A DNA stretch of 64,000 nt from Enterobacter sp. 10-1 (lineage in GTDB: Bacteria; Pseudomonadota; Gammaproteobacteria; Enterobacterales; Enterobacteriaceae), in contig NISF01000002.1 of NCBI GenBank assembly GCA_002270295.1, positions 1 through 64,000 on the forward strand. The letters run 5' to 3'. Of the stretch, positions 41,900 to 50,542 are shown piece by piece. A model generated the notes under the pieces. The model was not told the DNA's origin. It did not search any database and was given only the letters and a program-made list of their open reading frames with translations. The position numbers and the translations under genes are program-made. The first letter of the stretch is position 1. Each line of letters starts with the position of its first letter.

Positions 41900-42975
41900 T
41901 GAGCGTCGCAAAAAGTTCTTTCACTGAGTTACCGACCATCGATATCAGCGATCTGGCCAGCGACAGTCTGGCAAAACGCCAGGCCGTCGCCGACACCATC
42001 GGCAAAGCGGCGCGGGAAGTCGGCTTTTTCTACATCACCGGCCACGGCATTGCCCCTGAGCTGATCGCCGGGATCCGCACGGCGGCCAAACGGCTCTTCG
42101 CCCTGCCGATGGATCAAAAGATGCAGTACTACATCGGCCACTCCCGCAGCCACAAAGGCTACGTCCCGGAAGGGGAAGAGATCTACGGCTCCGGTAAACC
42201 GGACCACAAAGAAGCGTTTGATATTGGCTTTCAGGCCGCGGATGACCACCCGTTTGTGCTGGCCGGCACGCCGCTGATTGGCGCCAACGAGTGGCCGCAG
42301 CTGCCCGAGTTTCAGTCCCGGGTGCTGGCCTACTATGAAGCCGTATTTGCCCTCGGCCATCGCCTGTTTGACGCCTTCGCCCTCGCCCTTGGCCTGCCGG
42401 AAGGGTATTTCAAGGCGATGGTGACCTGCCCGCCGTCGAAGCTGCGCCTGATCCACTATCCCTTTGACGCCAGCGCCGAAGACGTTCCCGGTATTGGTGC
42501 ACACACCGATTACGAGTGCTTCACCCTGCTGCTCGCCGACCAGCCGGGCCTTGAGGTGCTGAATGAAGATAGCGCCTGGATCGACGCCCCGCCGGCGAAG
42601 AGCGCCGCCGGAGAAGAGGCTTTCGTGATCAATATCGGCGACATGCTGGAAGTGCTAAGCGCTGGCACGTTTGTTGCTACAGCCCACCGTGTCCGCAAGG
42701 TGCCGCAGGAGCGCTACTCCTTCCCGCTGTTCTTCGCCTGCGATTACCACACCCTGATCCGCCCGCTGCCCAACTTTTTAACCGCCGGAGAGGCCAGCGA
42801 CTATCAGGAACTGAGCATTGGCGAGCATATGTGGAGCCAGGCGCTGCAGACCTATCGCTACCTGCGCGAGAAGGTCAACAAAGGCGAGCTGCAGCTCCCG
42901 GAACGCGCCCGAGGCACCAACACCTTTGGTCATCTGAAAAAACAAGCCCAGCAAAAAACCGTAACTAACCCGTGA
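41899..42975 (+). CDS. 2-oxoglutarate/Fe(II)-dependent oxygenase (isopenicillin N synthase-like)
   Basis: The 358-residue protein has the N-terminal DIOX_N domain (ELPTIDISDL...GFFYITGHGI) and the double-stranded beta-helix. Iron ligands are His202, Asp204 (GAHTDYE) and His263 (ATAHRV), with the 2-oxoglutarate pair Arg272-x-Ser274 (RYS). The family includes enzymes hydroxylating arginine or homoarginine to release guanidine, as well as many others. Pairing with a ureohydrolase and an amino-acid importer makes a guanidino substrate likely. The start overlaps the previous stop. Confidence 0.88.
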   Translation: MSVAKSSFTELPTIDISDLASDSLAKRQAVADTIGKAAREVGFFYITGHGIAPELIAGIRTAAKRLFALPMDQKMQYYIGHSRSHKGYVPEGEEIYGSGKPDHKEAFDIGFQAADDHPFVLAGTPLIGANEWPQLPEFQSRVLAYYEAVFALGHRLFDAFALALGLPEGYFKAMVTCPPSKLRLIHYPFDASAEDVPGIGAHTDYECFTLLLADQPGLEVLNEDSAWIDAPPAKSAAGEEAFVINIGDMLEVLSAGTFVATAHRVRKVPQERYSFPLFFACDYHTLIRPLPNFLTAGEASDYQELSIGEHMWSQALQTYRYLREKVNKGELQLPERARGTNTFGHLKKQAQQKTVTNP

Positions 42976-42981
42976 GGATAC

Positions 42982-43788
42982 ATGATGAAAAAAACGCTCC
43001 ATAAGCTCTCGCGCCGTGTGGCTTTGGGCATCGCCGTCGCCGCCTGCTTTTCACCGCTGACCCAGGCGGCAGAACTGCTGACGGATGGCGTATTTAAAGT
43101 CGGGATGGAGGTGACCTATCCGCCGTTTGAATCTTACGACAGCAATAACAACATCGTCGGCCTCGACCCGGAATTCGCCGCGCTGATTGCCGAGCAGCTG
43201 AAGGCCAAACCGCAGCTGATCGATACCAAATTTACCAGCCTGATCTTAGGGATTGGCAAGAAATACGACGCGGTGATCTCCGGAATGTACATCACGCCGG
43301 AGCGCCTTAAACAGGCCGACGCGGTGCCTTACGCCTTATCCGGCGCGTCAATTATCGCCCTGAAGAGCGGCGAGATTCAGCCGAAAACGGAAGACGAACT
43401 ATGCGGCGTCAAGGTCGGGCTGCAGCAGGGCACCAGCTGGGTCGCCAGCCTGAAAAATCACTCCGACGAGTACTGTCTGAAAAACGGTAAGCCGGCGATT
43501 AGCATTCAGGAGTTCCCGACCGCCCCGGAAGTCTCCCAGGCCCTGATATCGAAAAATATTAGCGCGCAGTTAGAGATCGCTCCGGCGGCGCAAATTCTTG
43601 TCGATAAGAGCCGCGGGCGGCTGGCGATTAGCTCCACGCGGCTGGTCTATCCCCTGCCGCTGGGGATTTATGTCAGCAAAGGCAATAGCGAACTGGTGGA
43701 GGCGATTAAATCGACGTTAGCCACCTTAAAAGCCAACGGCAAATATGACGCCATCATCAAAAAATACAATTTAGAACGCATCGATTAA
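42982..43788 (+). CDS. Amino-acid-type ABC transporter substrate-binding protein
   Basis: The 268-residue protein has a signal peptide (cleavage near residue 29, LTQAAE). The family-3 solute-binding fold shows FKVGMEVTYPPFESYDSNNN, GLDPEFAALIAEQL and VISGMYITPERLKQADAVPYA. It would capture the substrate in the periplasm for the permease-ATPase encoded next. Binding of a cationic amino acid or guanidino compound is an inference from neighbours. A good AGGATA precedes the start. Confidence 0.9.
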   Translation: MMKKTLHKLSRRVALGIAVAACFSPLTQAAELLTDGVFKVGMEVTYPPFESYDSNNNIVGLDPEFAALIAEQLKAKPQLIDTKFTSLILGIGKKYDAVISGMYITPERLKQADAVPYALSGASIIALKSGEIQPKTEDELCGVKVGLQQGTSWVASLKNHSDEYCLKNGKPAISIQEFPTAPEVSQALISKNISAQLEIAPAAQILVDKSRGRLAISSTRLVYPLPLGIYVSKGNSELVEAIKSTLATLKANGKYDAIIKKYNLERID

Positions 43789-43821
43789 ATACGATCAAGC
43801 CAATGCGCAACAGGAGTCGGT

Positions 43822-45342
43822 ATGGAGTTCGATTGGGGATACTTTTTCTCGTTATTTAGCATTGGGGCATTCTGGCAGGCGTGCGTTACCGTCATCGTCG
43901 TCAGTTCATTGTCGTGGTTTATTGGCCTGGTATTAGGTTTTCTTTTAGCCTGCGCGAAGCTCTCCGGCCCGCGCTGGCTGAAGGTTCCCGTCGAACTCTA
44001 TATTTGGTTTTTCCGCAGCGTGCCGCTAATGGTGCTGCTGGTGTTTGTCTATAACCTGCCGCAGCTGTTTCCGGCCACCCAGCCGCTGCTCGGCATTCCG
44101 TTTATTGCCGGCCTGGTCTCGATGACCGTCACCGAGGCGGCCTATATGGCGGAAATTCATCGCGGCGGTTTAATTTCAGTGGCGAAAGGACAAAGCGAAG
44201 CCGGCCACGCCTTAAGCTTCAGCTTTATCGGCATTCAGCGCCTGATTATTATCCCGCAGGCGTTCCGCATCTCGCTGCCCACGATGATTAATGAATACAT
44301 CACCATCATTAAACTCAGCTCGATTTTGTCGGTGATCTCTTTACCGGAACTGCTGCTCACCGGCCAGCGGCTGTACGCGCAGAACTTCCTCGTGATGGAG
44401 ACGCTGCTGGCGGTGGCGGTGTACTACGTAATGGTGGTGACGGTATTTACCTGGCTGTTCCGGGCGCTGGAAAACCGGCTCGATATTCAGCAAAAGCGCC
44501 CGCAAACCTTCAACGACGCCGAATGCGAGACCCTGCGCCAGAGCCTGAAAGCGCCGCCGCAGGCGGCGAAAGCCGAACCCGCCAGCGGCAACCCGCCGGC
44601 TCTCGATCTGCGGGCGATCGAAAAATCCTGGGGCCAGCATCAGGTGCTGAAAGGCATCGATCTGAAGGTCGATAACGGCGAGGTCATCAGCATCATCGGG
44701 CCATCCGGGTCGGGCAAAACCACCCTGATCCGCACCATCAACGCCCTGGAAAGCATCGATGGCGGGGAAATCATTCTCTACGGCGAAGATTACCTGAAAG
44801 GCGCGGCGATCGTCGATAAGCCGCAGATGCGCGCCGGCGTGCGCCGTATCGGCATGGTTTTCCAGGGCTTCAACCTGTTTCCTCACCGGTCGGTGCTCGA
44901 CAACGTCATGCTCGCCCCGCTGTATCACAAGCTGGTCGATCGCCGCGTGGCAAAAGAGCAGGCCCTCTATCTGCTGGACCGCGTCGGGCTGCTGGCCCAC
45001 GCCGAAAAATACCCCTGGCAGCTCTCCGGCGGCCAGCAGCAGCGCGTTGCCATCGCCAGGGCGCTGGCCTTAAAACCGGACATCATGCTGTTTGACGAAC
45101 CGACCTCGGCGCTGGACCCGGAGCTGGTTGGTGAGGTGCTGAAGGTGATTCAGTCTCTCGCCCGCGAAGGGATGACGATGCTGATCGTGACCCATGAGAT
45201 GGACTTCGCGTTATCCATTTCCGACCGGGTGGTGATGATGGAAAACGGCGTGGTGGTGAGCGATGTGCCTCCCCGGCGCATTCGCGACGGCGCCAGCGAT
45301 CCGGCACTGACCCGCATCCGTGAATTTATGGGAGTACAATAA
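43822..45342 (+). CDS. Fused ABC permease and ATPase, amino-acid type
   Basis: The 506-residue protein joins a HisM-type permease (about 1-225, five membrane helices, the EAA-like loop [20 protein letters not shown]) to a HisP/GlnQ-type ATPase (about 262-506). Walker A is GPSGSGKT near 293, the signature [15 protein letters not shown] near 397 and Walker [14 protein letters not shown] near 420. In most systems these are separate genes. One permease type implies a homodimer importer. It lies between the binding protein and the aldolase; the next ATG follows its stop directly. Confidence 0.93.
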   Translation: MEFDWGYFFSLFSIGAFWQACVTVIVVSSLSWFIGLVLGFLLACAKLSGPRWLKVPVELYIWFFRSVPLMVLLVFVYNLPQLFPATQPLLGIPFIAGLVSMTVTEAAYMAEIHRGGLISVAKGQSEAGHALSFSFIGIQRLIIIPQAFRISLPTMINEYITIIKLSSILSVISLPELLLTGQRLYAQNFLVMETLLAVAVYYVMVVTVFTWLFRALENRLDIQQKRPQTFNDAECETLRQSLKAPPQAAKAEPASGNPPALDLRAIEKSWGQHQVLKGIDLKVDNGEVISIIGPSGSGKTTLIRTINALESIDGGEIILYGEDYLKGAAIVDKPQMRAGVRRIGMVFQGFNLFPHRSVLDNVMLAPLYHKLVDRRVAKEQALYLLDRVGLLAHAEKYPWQLSGGQQQRVAIARALALKPDIMLFDEPTSALDPELVGEVLKVIQSLAREGMTMLIVTHEMDFALSISDRVVMMENGVVVSDVPPRRIRDGASDPALTRIREFMGVQ

Positions 45343-46071
45343 ATGGCTACTGAACGTGAACTGCGCCAGGATCTGGCCGCCGCCTACCGCCTGGCGGCGC
45401 TGTTTGGCTGGGAAGATACGCTCTATACCCACTTTTCGGTGCGCCTGCCGGGCGACGGCGAACCGCGGTTTCTGATTAACCCGTTCGGCATGATGTTCGA
45501 TGAAGTGACCGCCAGCAATCTGATTGTCGTCGATATGCAGGGCAAGGTGGTGGAAGGCCACGCCCCGGCTAACTCGGCCGGTTTTACCATCCACAGCGCG
45601 GTGCATATGGCGCGGGAGGATGCCCACTGCGTGATCCACACCCATACGCTGCCGGGGATGGCGGTCGCCGCCTGTCAGGATGGCCTGCTGCAGCTTAACC
45701 AGATCAGCACCGAATTTTATCAGCGCGTCGGCTATCACCCGTATGAAGGCGTGGCGTTTGACCTCGACGAACGCGAACGTATTCAGCGCTCGCTCGGGGA
45801 TAATATCGCCATGATTTTGCAGAGCCACGGGCTGCTGTCGGTCGGGCGCAGAGTCGCCGATGCGTTTTGCATCATGTACTACCTCAACCGCGCCTGCGAA
45901 ATTCAGATGGCCGCCGCCCAGCTCGCCCAGCTCAGCCCGATTCACCTCATCCCGGCGCACCTGAGCCAGCACGCCTGCGAACAGCTGATGGGCGTGGAGC
46001 ACGAGCGCCAGCAGGTCTGGCAGGCGTGGCTGCGCCGCCTTAACCGCCTCGACACCTCTTATAAAGACTAA
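45343..46071 (+). CDS. Class II aldolase/adducin-family protein
   Basis: The 242-residue protein has the class II aldolase zinc motif HTHTLPGMA near residues 100-108, the third His in QSHGLLSVG near 167 and the early Glu/His region FTIHSAVHMARED. Family members cleave sugar phosphates such as fuculose or ribulose phosphates, or act as decarboxylases or epimerases. The substrate is unknown. It starts at the base after the ABC gene stop, so it is coupled to it. Confidence 0.88.
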   Translation: MATERELRQDLAAAYRLAALFGWEDTLYTHFSVRLPGDGEPRFLINPFGMMFDEVTASNLIVVDMQGKVVEGHAPANSAGFTIHSAVHMAREDAHCVIHTHTLPGMAVAACQDGLLQLNQISTEFYQRVGYHPYEGVAFDLDERERIQRSLGDNIAMILQSHGLLSVGRRVADAFCIMYYLNRACEIQMAAAQLAQLSPIHLIPAHLSQHACEQLMGVEHERQQVWQAWLRRLNRLDTSYKD

Positions 46072-46076
46072 CGCCT

Positions 46077-47009
46077 ATGCCGAACCTGACTATCGTTGTC
46101 GACTGCAACGACCCAAACTACGCCCGCGAGATTTGCGACGCGCTGCAGCTTTTTCCCCACGTGACGGCGGTCCTGCCCGACCATCCGGCGGCAGGTCGCG
46201 CGGAGTATGCCAGCTGCTGGTTTCCCGACCCTCAGCTGCTGGCCCGCTCGCCGGAGCTAAAACTCATCCAGGCCGCTTCGGCCGGGGTCGACCATCTTCC
46301 CGAAGAGGTGTTCGCCAGCCAGGTTCCGCTATGCCGGGTGGTGGATGAAGATTTTCGTCACGGGATGTTCGAATATGCGCTGTGGGGCGTGCTGTGGTTT
46401 CAGCGCCACTTTGACCGCGCGCTGGCGCATCAGCGCGAGCGGGTGTGGCAGGCCTACCCGCAGCGGGCCGCCGGCGATTTTCGCGTCGGGGTGATGGGGC
46501 TCGGTGAAATCGGCGGCTACATCGCCGCTCGCCTTGCCGGGCTGGGGTACTGCGTCTCCGGCTGGGCGCGAAGCGAAAAGCGCCTGGCGGGCGTGCGCTG
46601 CTACCACGGCGATGCGCAGGCCGCTGATTTCCTGGGCGAACTGGACGCGCTGATCAACGTGCTGCCGCTCACCGAGCAGACCCGCGGCATCCTCGCGCAG
46701 CCTCTGCTCGACCAGCTCCCGGCCGGAGCGGTGCTGATCAACTGCGGACGCGGCGAGCATATGGTGAATCACGATGTGCTGCAGGCGCTGGACAGCGGCC
46801 GGCTGGCGGGCGCGGTGCTGGACGTCTTCCCCGTCGAACCGCTGCCGGACGCCGATCCGCTGTGGTCGCATCCGCGGGTGGTCATCACTCCGCATATCGC
46901 CTCCATCGCCCCGGCGCAGGTGATCGCTCGCCAGCTGCTGGAAAATATTCAGCGCCTGCAGCAGGCGCTGCCGCTGAAAAATCTGGTCAATAAACAGATG
47001 GGCTATTAA
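46077..47009 (+). CDS. D-2-hydroxyacid dehydrogenase (GhrA-like)
   Basis: The 310-residue protein has the GhrA-like order: RVGVMGLGEIGGYIAARLAG near 137-156 (nucleotide loop GxGxxG), a WARSEKR cofactor switch suited to NADPH, the catalytic Arg in LINCGRGEHMV, the Glu in DVFPVEPLPD and the His in ITPHIASI. It should reduce a 2-keto acid such as glyoxylate or hydroxypyruvate. It lies 5 bases after the aldolase gene and probably ends the operon. Confidence 0.88.
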   Translation: MPNLTIVVDCNDPNYAREICDALQLFPHVTAVLPDHPAAGRAEYASCWFPDPQLLARSPELKLIQAASAGVDHLPEEVFASQVPLCRVVDEDFRHGMFEYALWGVLWFQRHFDRALAHQRERVWQAYPQRAAGDFRVGVMGLGEIGGYIAARLAGLGYCVSGWARSEKRLAGVRCYHGDAQAADFLGELDALINVLPLTEQTRGILAQPLLDQLPAGAVLINCGRGEHMVNHDVLQALDSGRLAGAVLDVFPVEPLPDADPLWSHPRVVITPHIASIAPAQVIARQLLENIQRLQQALPLKNLVNKQMGY

Positions 47010-47093
47010 CACCTTGCAACCTCTGTCTCCGCCCGGTGCGGGCGTCAGCTGCTACGCTTAATGGTCTGTTGCTCACACAATAAGGCCAAGGTT

Positions 47094-47888
47094 ATGAAGA
47101 TTGATTTATCGGGGAAAGTCGCGCTGGTCACCGCCTCCACGGCAGGCATTGGTTTTGCTATCGCCAAAGGGCTGGCGGCCAGCGGCGCGGAGGTGGTAAT
47201 TAACGGGCGCAGCGAACGCAGCGTTAACGCGGCCATCTCCCGCTTACAAAACGAAGTTCCTGGCGCCAGAACGCGTCCGGCGGTCGCCGATCTGAGCGGC
47301 GCGCAGGGCGTGAATCAGCTGCTGCAGGCGCTGGTCGGCATCGATATTCTGGTCAACAACGCCGGCATCTATGGCCCGCAGGATTTCTATGAAACCGATG
47401 ACGAGACCTGGGAAAACTACTGGCAGACCAACGTGATGTCCGGCGTGCGCCTGGCGCGCGCCCTGCTGCCGGCGATGGTGCAAAAAGGCTGGGGCCGGGT
47501 GGTGTTTATCTCTTCGGAATCGGCGCGCAACATTCCGGCGGACATGATTCACTACGGGGTGACCAAAACCGCCCAGCTGTCGCTGGCGCGCGGGCTGGCG
47601 AAATACGTCGCCGGCAGCGGCGTCACCGTCAACAGCGTGCTGCCTGGCCCCACCCTTTCCGACGGCTTTGCCGAAATGATGAAAGAAGAAGTCGCCAGGA
47701 CCGGGAAACCGCTGGAGCAGCTGGCGAAAGAGTTTGTCATGGCCCATCGCCCCGCGTCGGTGATTCAGCGCGCGGCATCGGTGGAAGAGGTGGCGAATAT
47801 GGTGGTGTACGTCTGCTCGACCCAGGCCTCGGCGACCTCGGGTGCGGCGCTGCGCGTTGACGGCGGCGTGGTGGACGATATCGTCTGA
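47094..47888 (+). CDS. SDR-family oxidoreductase
   Basis: The 264-residue short-chain dehydrogenase has the nucleotide motif TASTAGIG (14-21), NNAG near 86-89 and the catalytic Ser with YxxxK (HYGVTK near 151-155). The start at 47094 follows AAGG; an upstream in-frame start is not conserved. The substrate is unknown. It lies 84 bases after the hydroxyacid dehydrogenase, with a terminator after it, and could be either part of the upstream operon or a single gene. Confidence 0.88.
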   Translation: MKIDLSGKVALVTASTAGIGFAIAKGLAASGAEVVINGRSERSVNAAISRLQNEVPGARTRPAVADLSGAQGVNQLLQALVGIDILVNNAGIYGPQDFYETDDETWENYWQTNVMSGVRLARALLPAMVQKGWGRVVFISSESARNIPADMIHYGVTKTAQLSLARGLAKYVAGSGVTVNSVLPGPTLSDGFAEMMKEEVARTGKPLEQLAKEFVMAHRPASVIQRAASVEEVANMVVYVCSTQASATSGAALRVDGGVVDDIV

Positions 47889-47896
47889 TAACGCGA

Positions 47897-47929
47897 CGCC
47901 CGTCCGCCGGCTAGCGGTCGGGCGTTTTT
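47897..47929. terminator. Terminator after the SDR gene
   Basis: CGCCCG-T-CCGC (47897-47907) pairs with GCGG-T-CGGGCG (47914-47924), followed by five T. The stop codon of the convergent HTH gene lies inside the hairpin. Confidence 0.85.
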
Positions 47930-48237
47930 GACGACTCTTTTACGGTGGTCATTTCGTACTTACCCTCAGGATCCATCGCGTTGACCGCTTTTTGCAGCTC
48001 CGCCAGCGCAAACTTGAGGGAAGCAACCTCCTCTCGCAGCGCCTGCACTTCCTGTTCCTGAGTGGTACCCCGGCTGGTTTTGGGGAACGCTTCGAAGACG
48101 TCCTCTTCGAAAAACATACGAACCTGACGATTATCAACGTTGACCAGCTGGTACTTCAGCCGGCCGCTGTTGATCGCGTTATAGATAGTTTTACGACTCA
48201 CCATCGCTAACTCTATGACGTCGCTGATTCGTAACAT
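47911..48237 (-). CDS. Small helix-turn-helix regulator (AlpA/MerR-like), probable PTS regulator
   Basis: The 108-residue protein has a winged helix of excisionase/MerR type at the start (MLRISDVIELAMVSRKTIYN then AINSGRLKYQLVNVDNRQVRMFFEEDV). A coiled-coil segment follows at about 60-85 (EQEVQALREEVASLKFALAELQKAV), probably for dimerisation. AGAGGG before the ATG at 48237 favours that start; nine more residues are possible. It is 50 bases downstream of the PTS IIA gene on the same strand. A role at the palindrome 50452-50473 is inferred. Confidence 0.75.
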   Translation of the reverse strand: MLRISDVIELAMVSRKTIYNAINSGRLKYQLVNVDNRQVRMFFEEDVFEAFPKTSRGTTQEQEVQALREEVASLKFALAELQKAVNAMDPEGKYEMTTVKESSKTPDR

Positions 48238-48287
48238 CTTGTCCCTCTTCGCTTCCGGCATCACCGTATTGAGCTCATCAATTTATC

Positions 48288-48743
48288 TTACTGCGTGACG
48301 ATGGCATCGGTGAACACTTTTGCAATCTCCTCTGGCGTCATTTTAACGATTTCGTTAACGCGATCGCTATCGGCCAGTAAGGCGAACAAGGATTGAATAA
48401 TTGCCACCTTTTCGCAAGTTTTATCAATTGCCATCATCACCACGATCTGCGGAACTACCGCCTCCTCAGGCTCATCGGTACGCTGGAACTCGACGCCCGC
48501 GAGGTTGATGCCGATGGCAAAACCGGTGCGGTTGACGTGCTCAAACTCGGTATGCGGGATGGCGACGCTGTGGGTCTCCATAAAAATCCCCGTCGGATAG
48601 ACCTTTTCCCGCTCCAGCACCCCTTCGCTAAAGCTCGGCTTGACCAAACCATCGGCCTGCAGGCTTGCCGCCAGGCGGGTCAGCAACGCCATCCGGCTGA
48701 CCGCCTCGGTGAACTTCACCACGCGCTGTGCGCTAAACATCAT
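48288..48743 (-). CDS. PTS IIA component, galactitol/fructose type
   Basis: The 151-residue EIIA-2 domain has the phosphorylated His64 in SVAIPHTE. It passes phosphate from HPr to the IIB protein. Family similarity is closest to GatA-type subunits (about 150 residues). It overlaps the IIC stop by 4 bases. The order on the minus strand is IIB, IIC, IIA, then the HTH gene. Confidence 0.9.
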   Translation of the reverse strand: MMFSAQRVVKFTEAVSRMALLTRLAASLQADGLVKPSFSEGVLEREKVYPTGIFMETHSVAIPHTEFEHVNRTGFAIGINLAGVEFQRTDEPEEAVVPQIVVMMAIDKTCEKVAIIQSLFALLADSDRVNEIVKMTPEEIAKVFTDAIVTQ

Positions 48744-50104
48744 TTGCCCACCTCTGCGTTCGCTTCAGCTATCTGCCCGTTTTCCTGCGCCAGCTTGCGG
48801 CGGTTCCACAGCACCAGGGCGATGGTGCACAGGGTCAGGATCCCCACGCCAATCTCTTTTAAATGGAAGCTCTGGATGATAGCCCACGGCAGCATCGCTC
48901 CGGCGTAATCCACGCTGCTGATGCTGGTGGTACCCTGCGGCAGAGAGAAGCCGGTACTCACCGCCGTGCTGGTGACGATCGGCGCCAGGTTGGTGCCGAT
49001 CAGCAGCGCCAGGCTGAGCGTCAGCAGACCGGTAAGCAGCGTGCGGAACATATCGCCACGGCACACCGCGGTAACCAGCACAAAGGCAAACGGCAGACCG
49101 GTTAACGAGGCGAAGGGCAGGAACTGGTTGCCCGGAATAATCGCCGCCAGCACCAGCATAATGGGGATCATCAGCATCGATACCGACAGCGTCACCGGAT
49201 GACCAACGCTGACCGCCGAGTCGAGACCAATGGCGATTTTACCGAACGAGCCGGCGCGCGACTGGGCAATTTCCTGAATACGCTCGCTGATCGGATAGAC
49301 CCCTTCCATCAGCATTTTAGCCATTCGCGGAATAATGGTCATCACCGCCGCCATAGTAATCGCCGTTTGTAAAATGGCCTTCACTTCAATACCGGCAATA
49401 ATTCCCAGCAGCGCCCCGATAATTGCGCCAAGCGATGCCGGATCGCCGAGAATAGATAGCCTTTTCTGAATAACCTCGGTATCAATTTTAATATCGCGAA
49501 TCACCGGAATACGATCGACAATCGCATTGACCAGCCATGCCGCCGGAACAAATGATGCGGAGAAACCGTGCGGCACGGAAATAGACGGCAGGTTCAGGTA
49601 TTTTTCGACATCGCCGCTGGTACGGTCGGCAATAACCATCGTGATAATACAGTTAATCGCAGCTGCGAAAATACCCAGCCAGAGGCTATCGGTAATAATC
49701 GTGACCAGCGAACCGGTAAACGCGTGGTGCCACAGGTTCCAGATATCGACGTTCAGCACCCGGGTGGTTTTGCTGTACAGCATCAGCACGTTAATAGCCA
49801 CGCACACCGGAATGACCAGGGCGCCGACCCGCGTCCCCATTGCCACCGCCGCCGCAGCGGGCCAGCCCACGTCCAGCACGGTGAGGTTCAGGCCAAAGCG
49901 TTCCACCAGCGCGTGGCTGACCGGCGTCAGGGAGTCGATCATCAGATTAACGGTAATGCTTAATCCGATAAAACCAATCCCCACCATTAAACCAGCTTTA
50001 AGGGCTTTGCTGAGCGACAGACGTAATATCAGTCCGAGGATCATAAATATTAGCGGCATCATCACTGAAGCGCCCAGGCCCACAATATAATCAACAATAA
50101 ACAT
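48740..50104 (-). CDS. PTS IIC component, galactitol type
   Basis: The 454-residue membrane protein has about 10-12 helices and the GatC-family pattern (LGASVMMPLIFMILGLILRL near the start, SHALVERFGLNLTVLDVGWPA, IPVIRDIKIDTE, GIIAGIEVKAIL). It moves a polyol or pentose-type sugar during phosphorylation. No catabolic enzyme gene is adjacent, so the substrate cannot be read from context. It follows IIB by 3 bases. Confidence 0.92.
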   Translation of the reverse strand: MFIVDYIVGLGASVMMPLIFMILGLILRLSLSKALKAGLMVGIGFIGLSITVNLMIDSLTPVSHALVERFGLNLTVLDVGWPAAAAVAMGTRVGALVIPVCVAINVLMLYSKTTRVLNVDIWNLWHHAFTGSLVTIITDSLWLGIFAAAINCIITMVIADRTSGDVEKYLNLPSISVPHGFSASFVPAAWLVNAIVDRIPVIRDIKIDTEVIQKRLSILGDPASLGAIIGALLGIIAGIEVKAILQTAITMAAVMTIIPRMAKMLMEGVYPISERIQEIAQSRAGSFGKIAIGLDSAVSVGHPVTLSVSMLMIPIMLVLAAIIPGNQFLPFASLTGLPFAFVLVTAVCRGDMFRTLLTGLLTLSLALLIGTNLAPIVTSTAVSTGFSLPQGTTSISSVDYAGAMLPWAIIQSFHLKEIGVGILTLCTIALVLWNRRKLAQENGQIAEANAEVGK

Positions 50105-50107
50105 GGC

Positions 50108-50389
50108 TTAACCCTCGGCGAGAATTAATTCTTTCACGCTGCTGAAAACTTTATCGGTGCCCATGCCGGTCAACAGCGGCAGAGCGTTAATAACCGGAAC
50201 GGAAAGCGCAACGGGTGAAGTCGAGACAATAAAATCAATATCATCACGCGTTTTAGCTTCCGCCACGGTGCCCTGCGAAATACGCACCTTGTCGAGGAGA
50301 TTTTCTTTTTTCAGGAACTCCTGCAGCTTGTTTAATGCAACGGTGCTGGTTGCTACGCCAGCGCCACAACAAATCATCATGTGTTTCAT
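50108..50389 (-). CDS. PTS IIB component, galactitol type
   Basis: The 93-residue EIIB has the P-loop ICCGAGVATST near residues 6-16; Cys8 just before GAG is the expected phosphorylated residue. It is first in the IIB-IIC-IIA operon. A perfect 10-bp inverted repeat (50452-50473) lies 63 bases upstream. Confidence 0.92.
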   Translation of the reverse strand: MKHMMICCGAGVATSTVALNKLQEFLKKENLLDKVRISQGTVAEAKTRDDIDFIVSTSPVALSVPVINALPLLTGMGTDKVFSSVKELILAEG

Positions 50390-50451
50390 GAGTATTCCTC
50401 TCCGTTTTGGTTGAGAGGATTAAATCATGACGGCGGGTTAAGAATTGTGAT

Positions 50452-50473
50452 CAGTGTGTAATTTTACACACTG
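50452..50473. promoter_or_regulatory. 22-bp palindrome in the PTS promoter region
   Basis: CAGTGTGTAA (50452-50461) and TTACACACTG (50464-50473) are perfect inverted arms around TT. It lies upstream of the PTS operon and is a strong operator candidate for the linked HTH protein or another repressor. TGTGTAA/TTACACA also partly resembles a CRP half-site pair. Confidence 0.65.
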
Positions 50474-50542
50474 AGTACACATAGAATGAGATTAAACACA
50501 TAACACATTGATAGTAATTAATATTTATTTAAAGCGTCTCTT

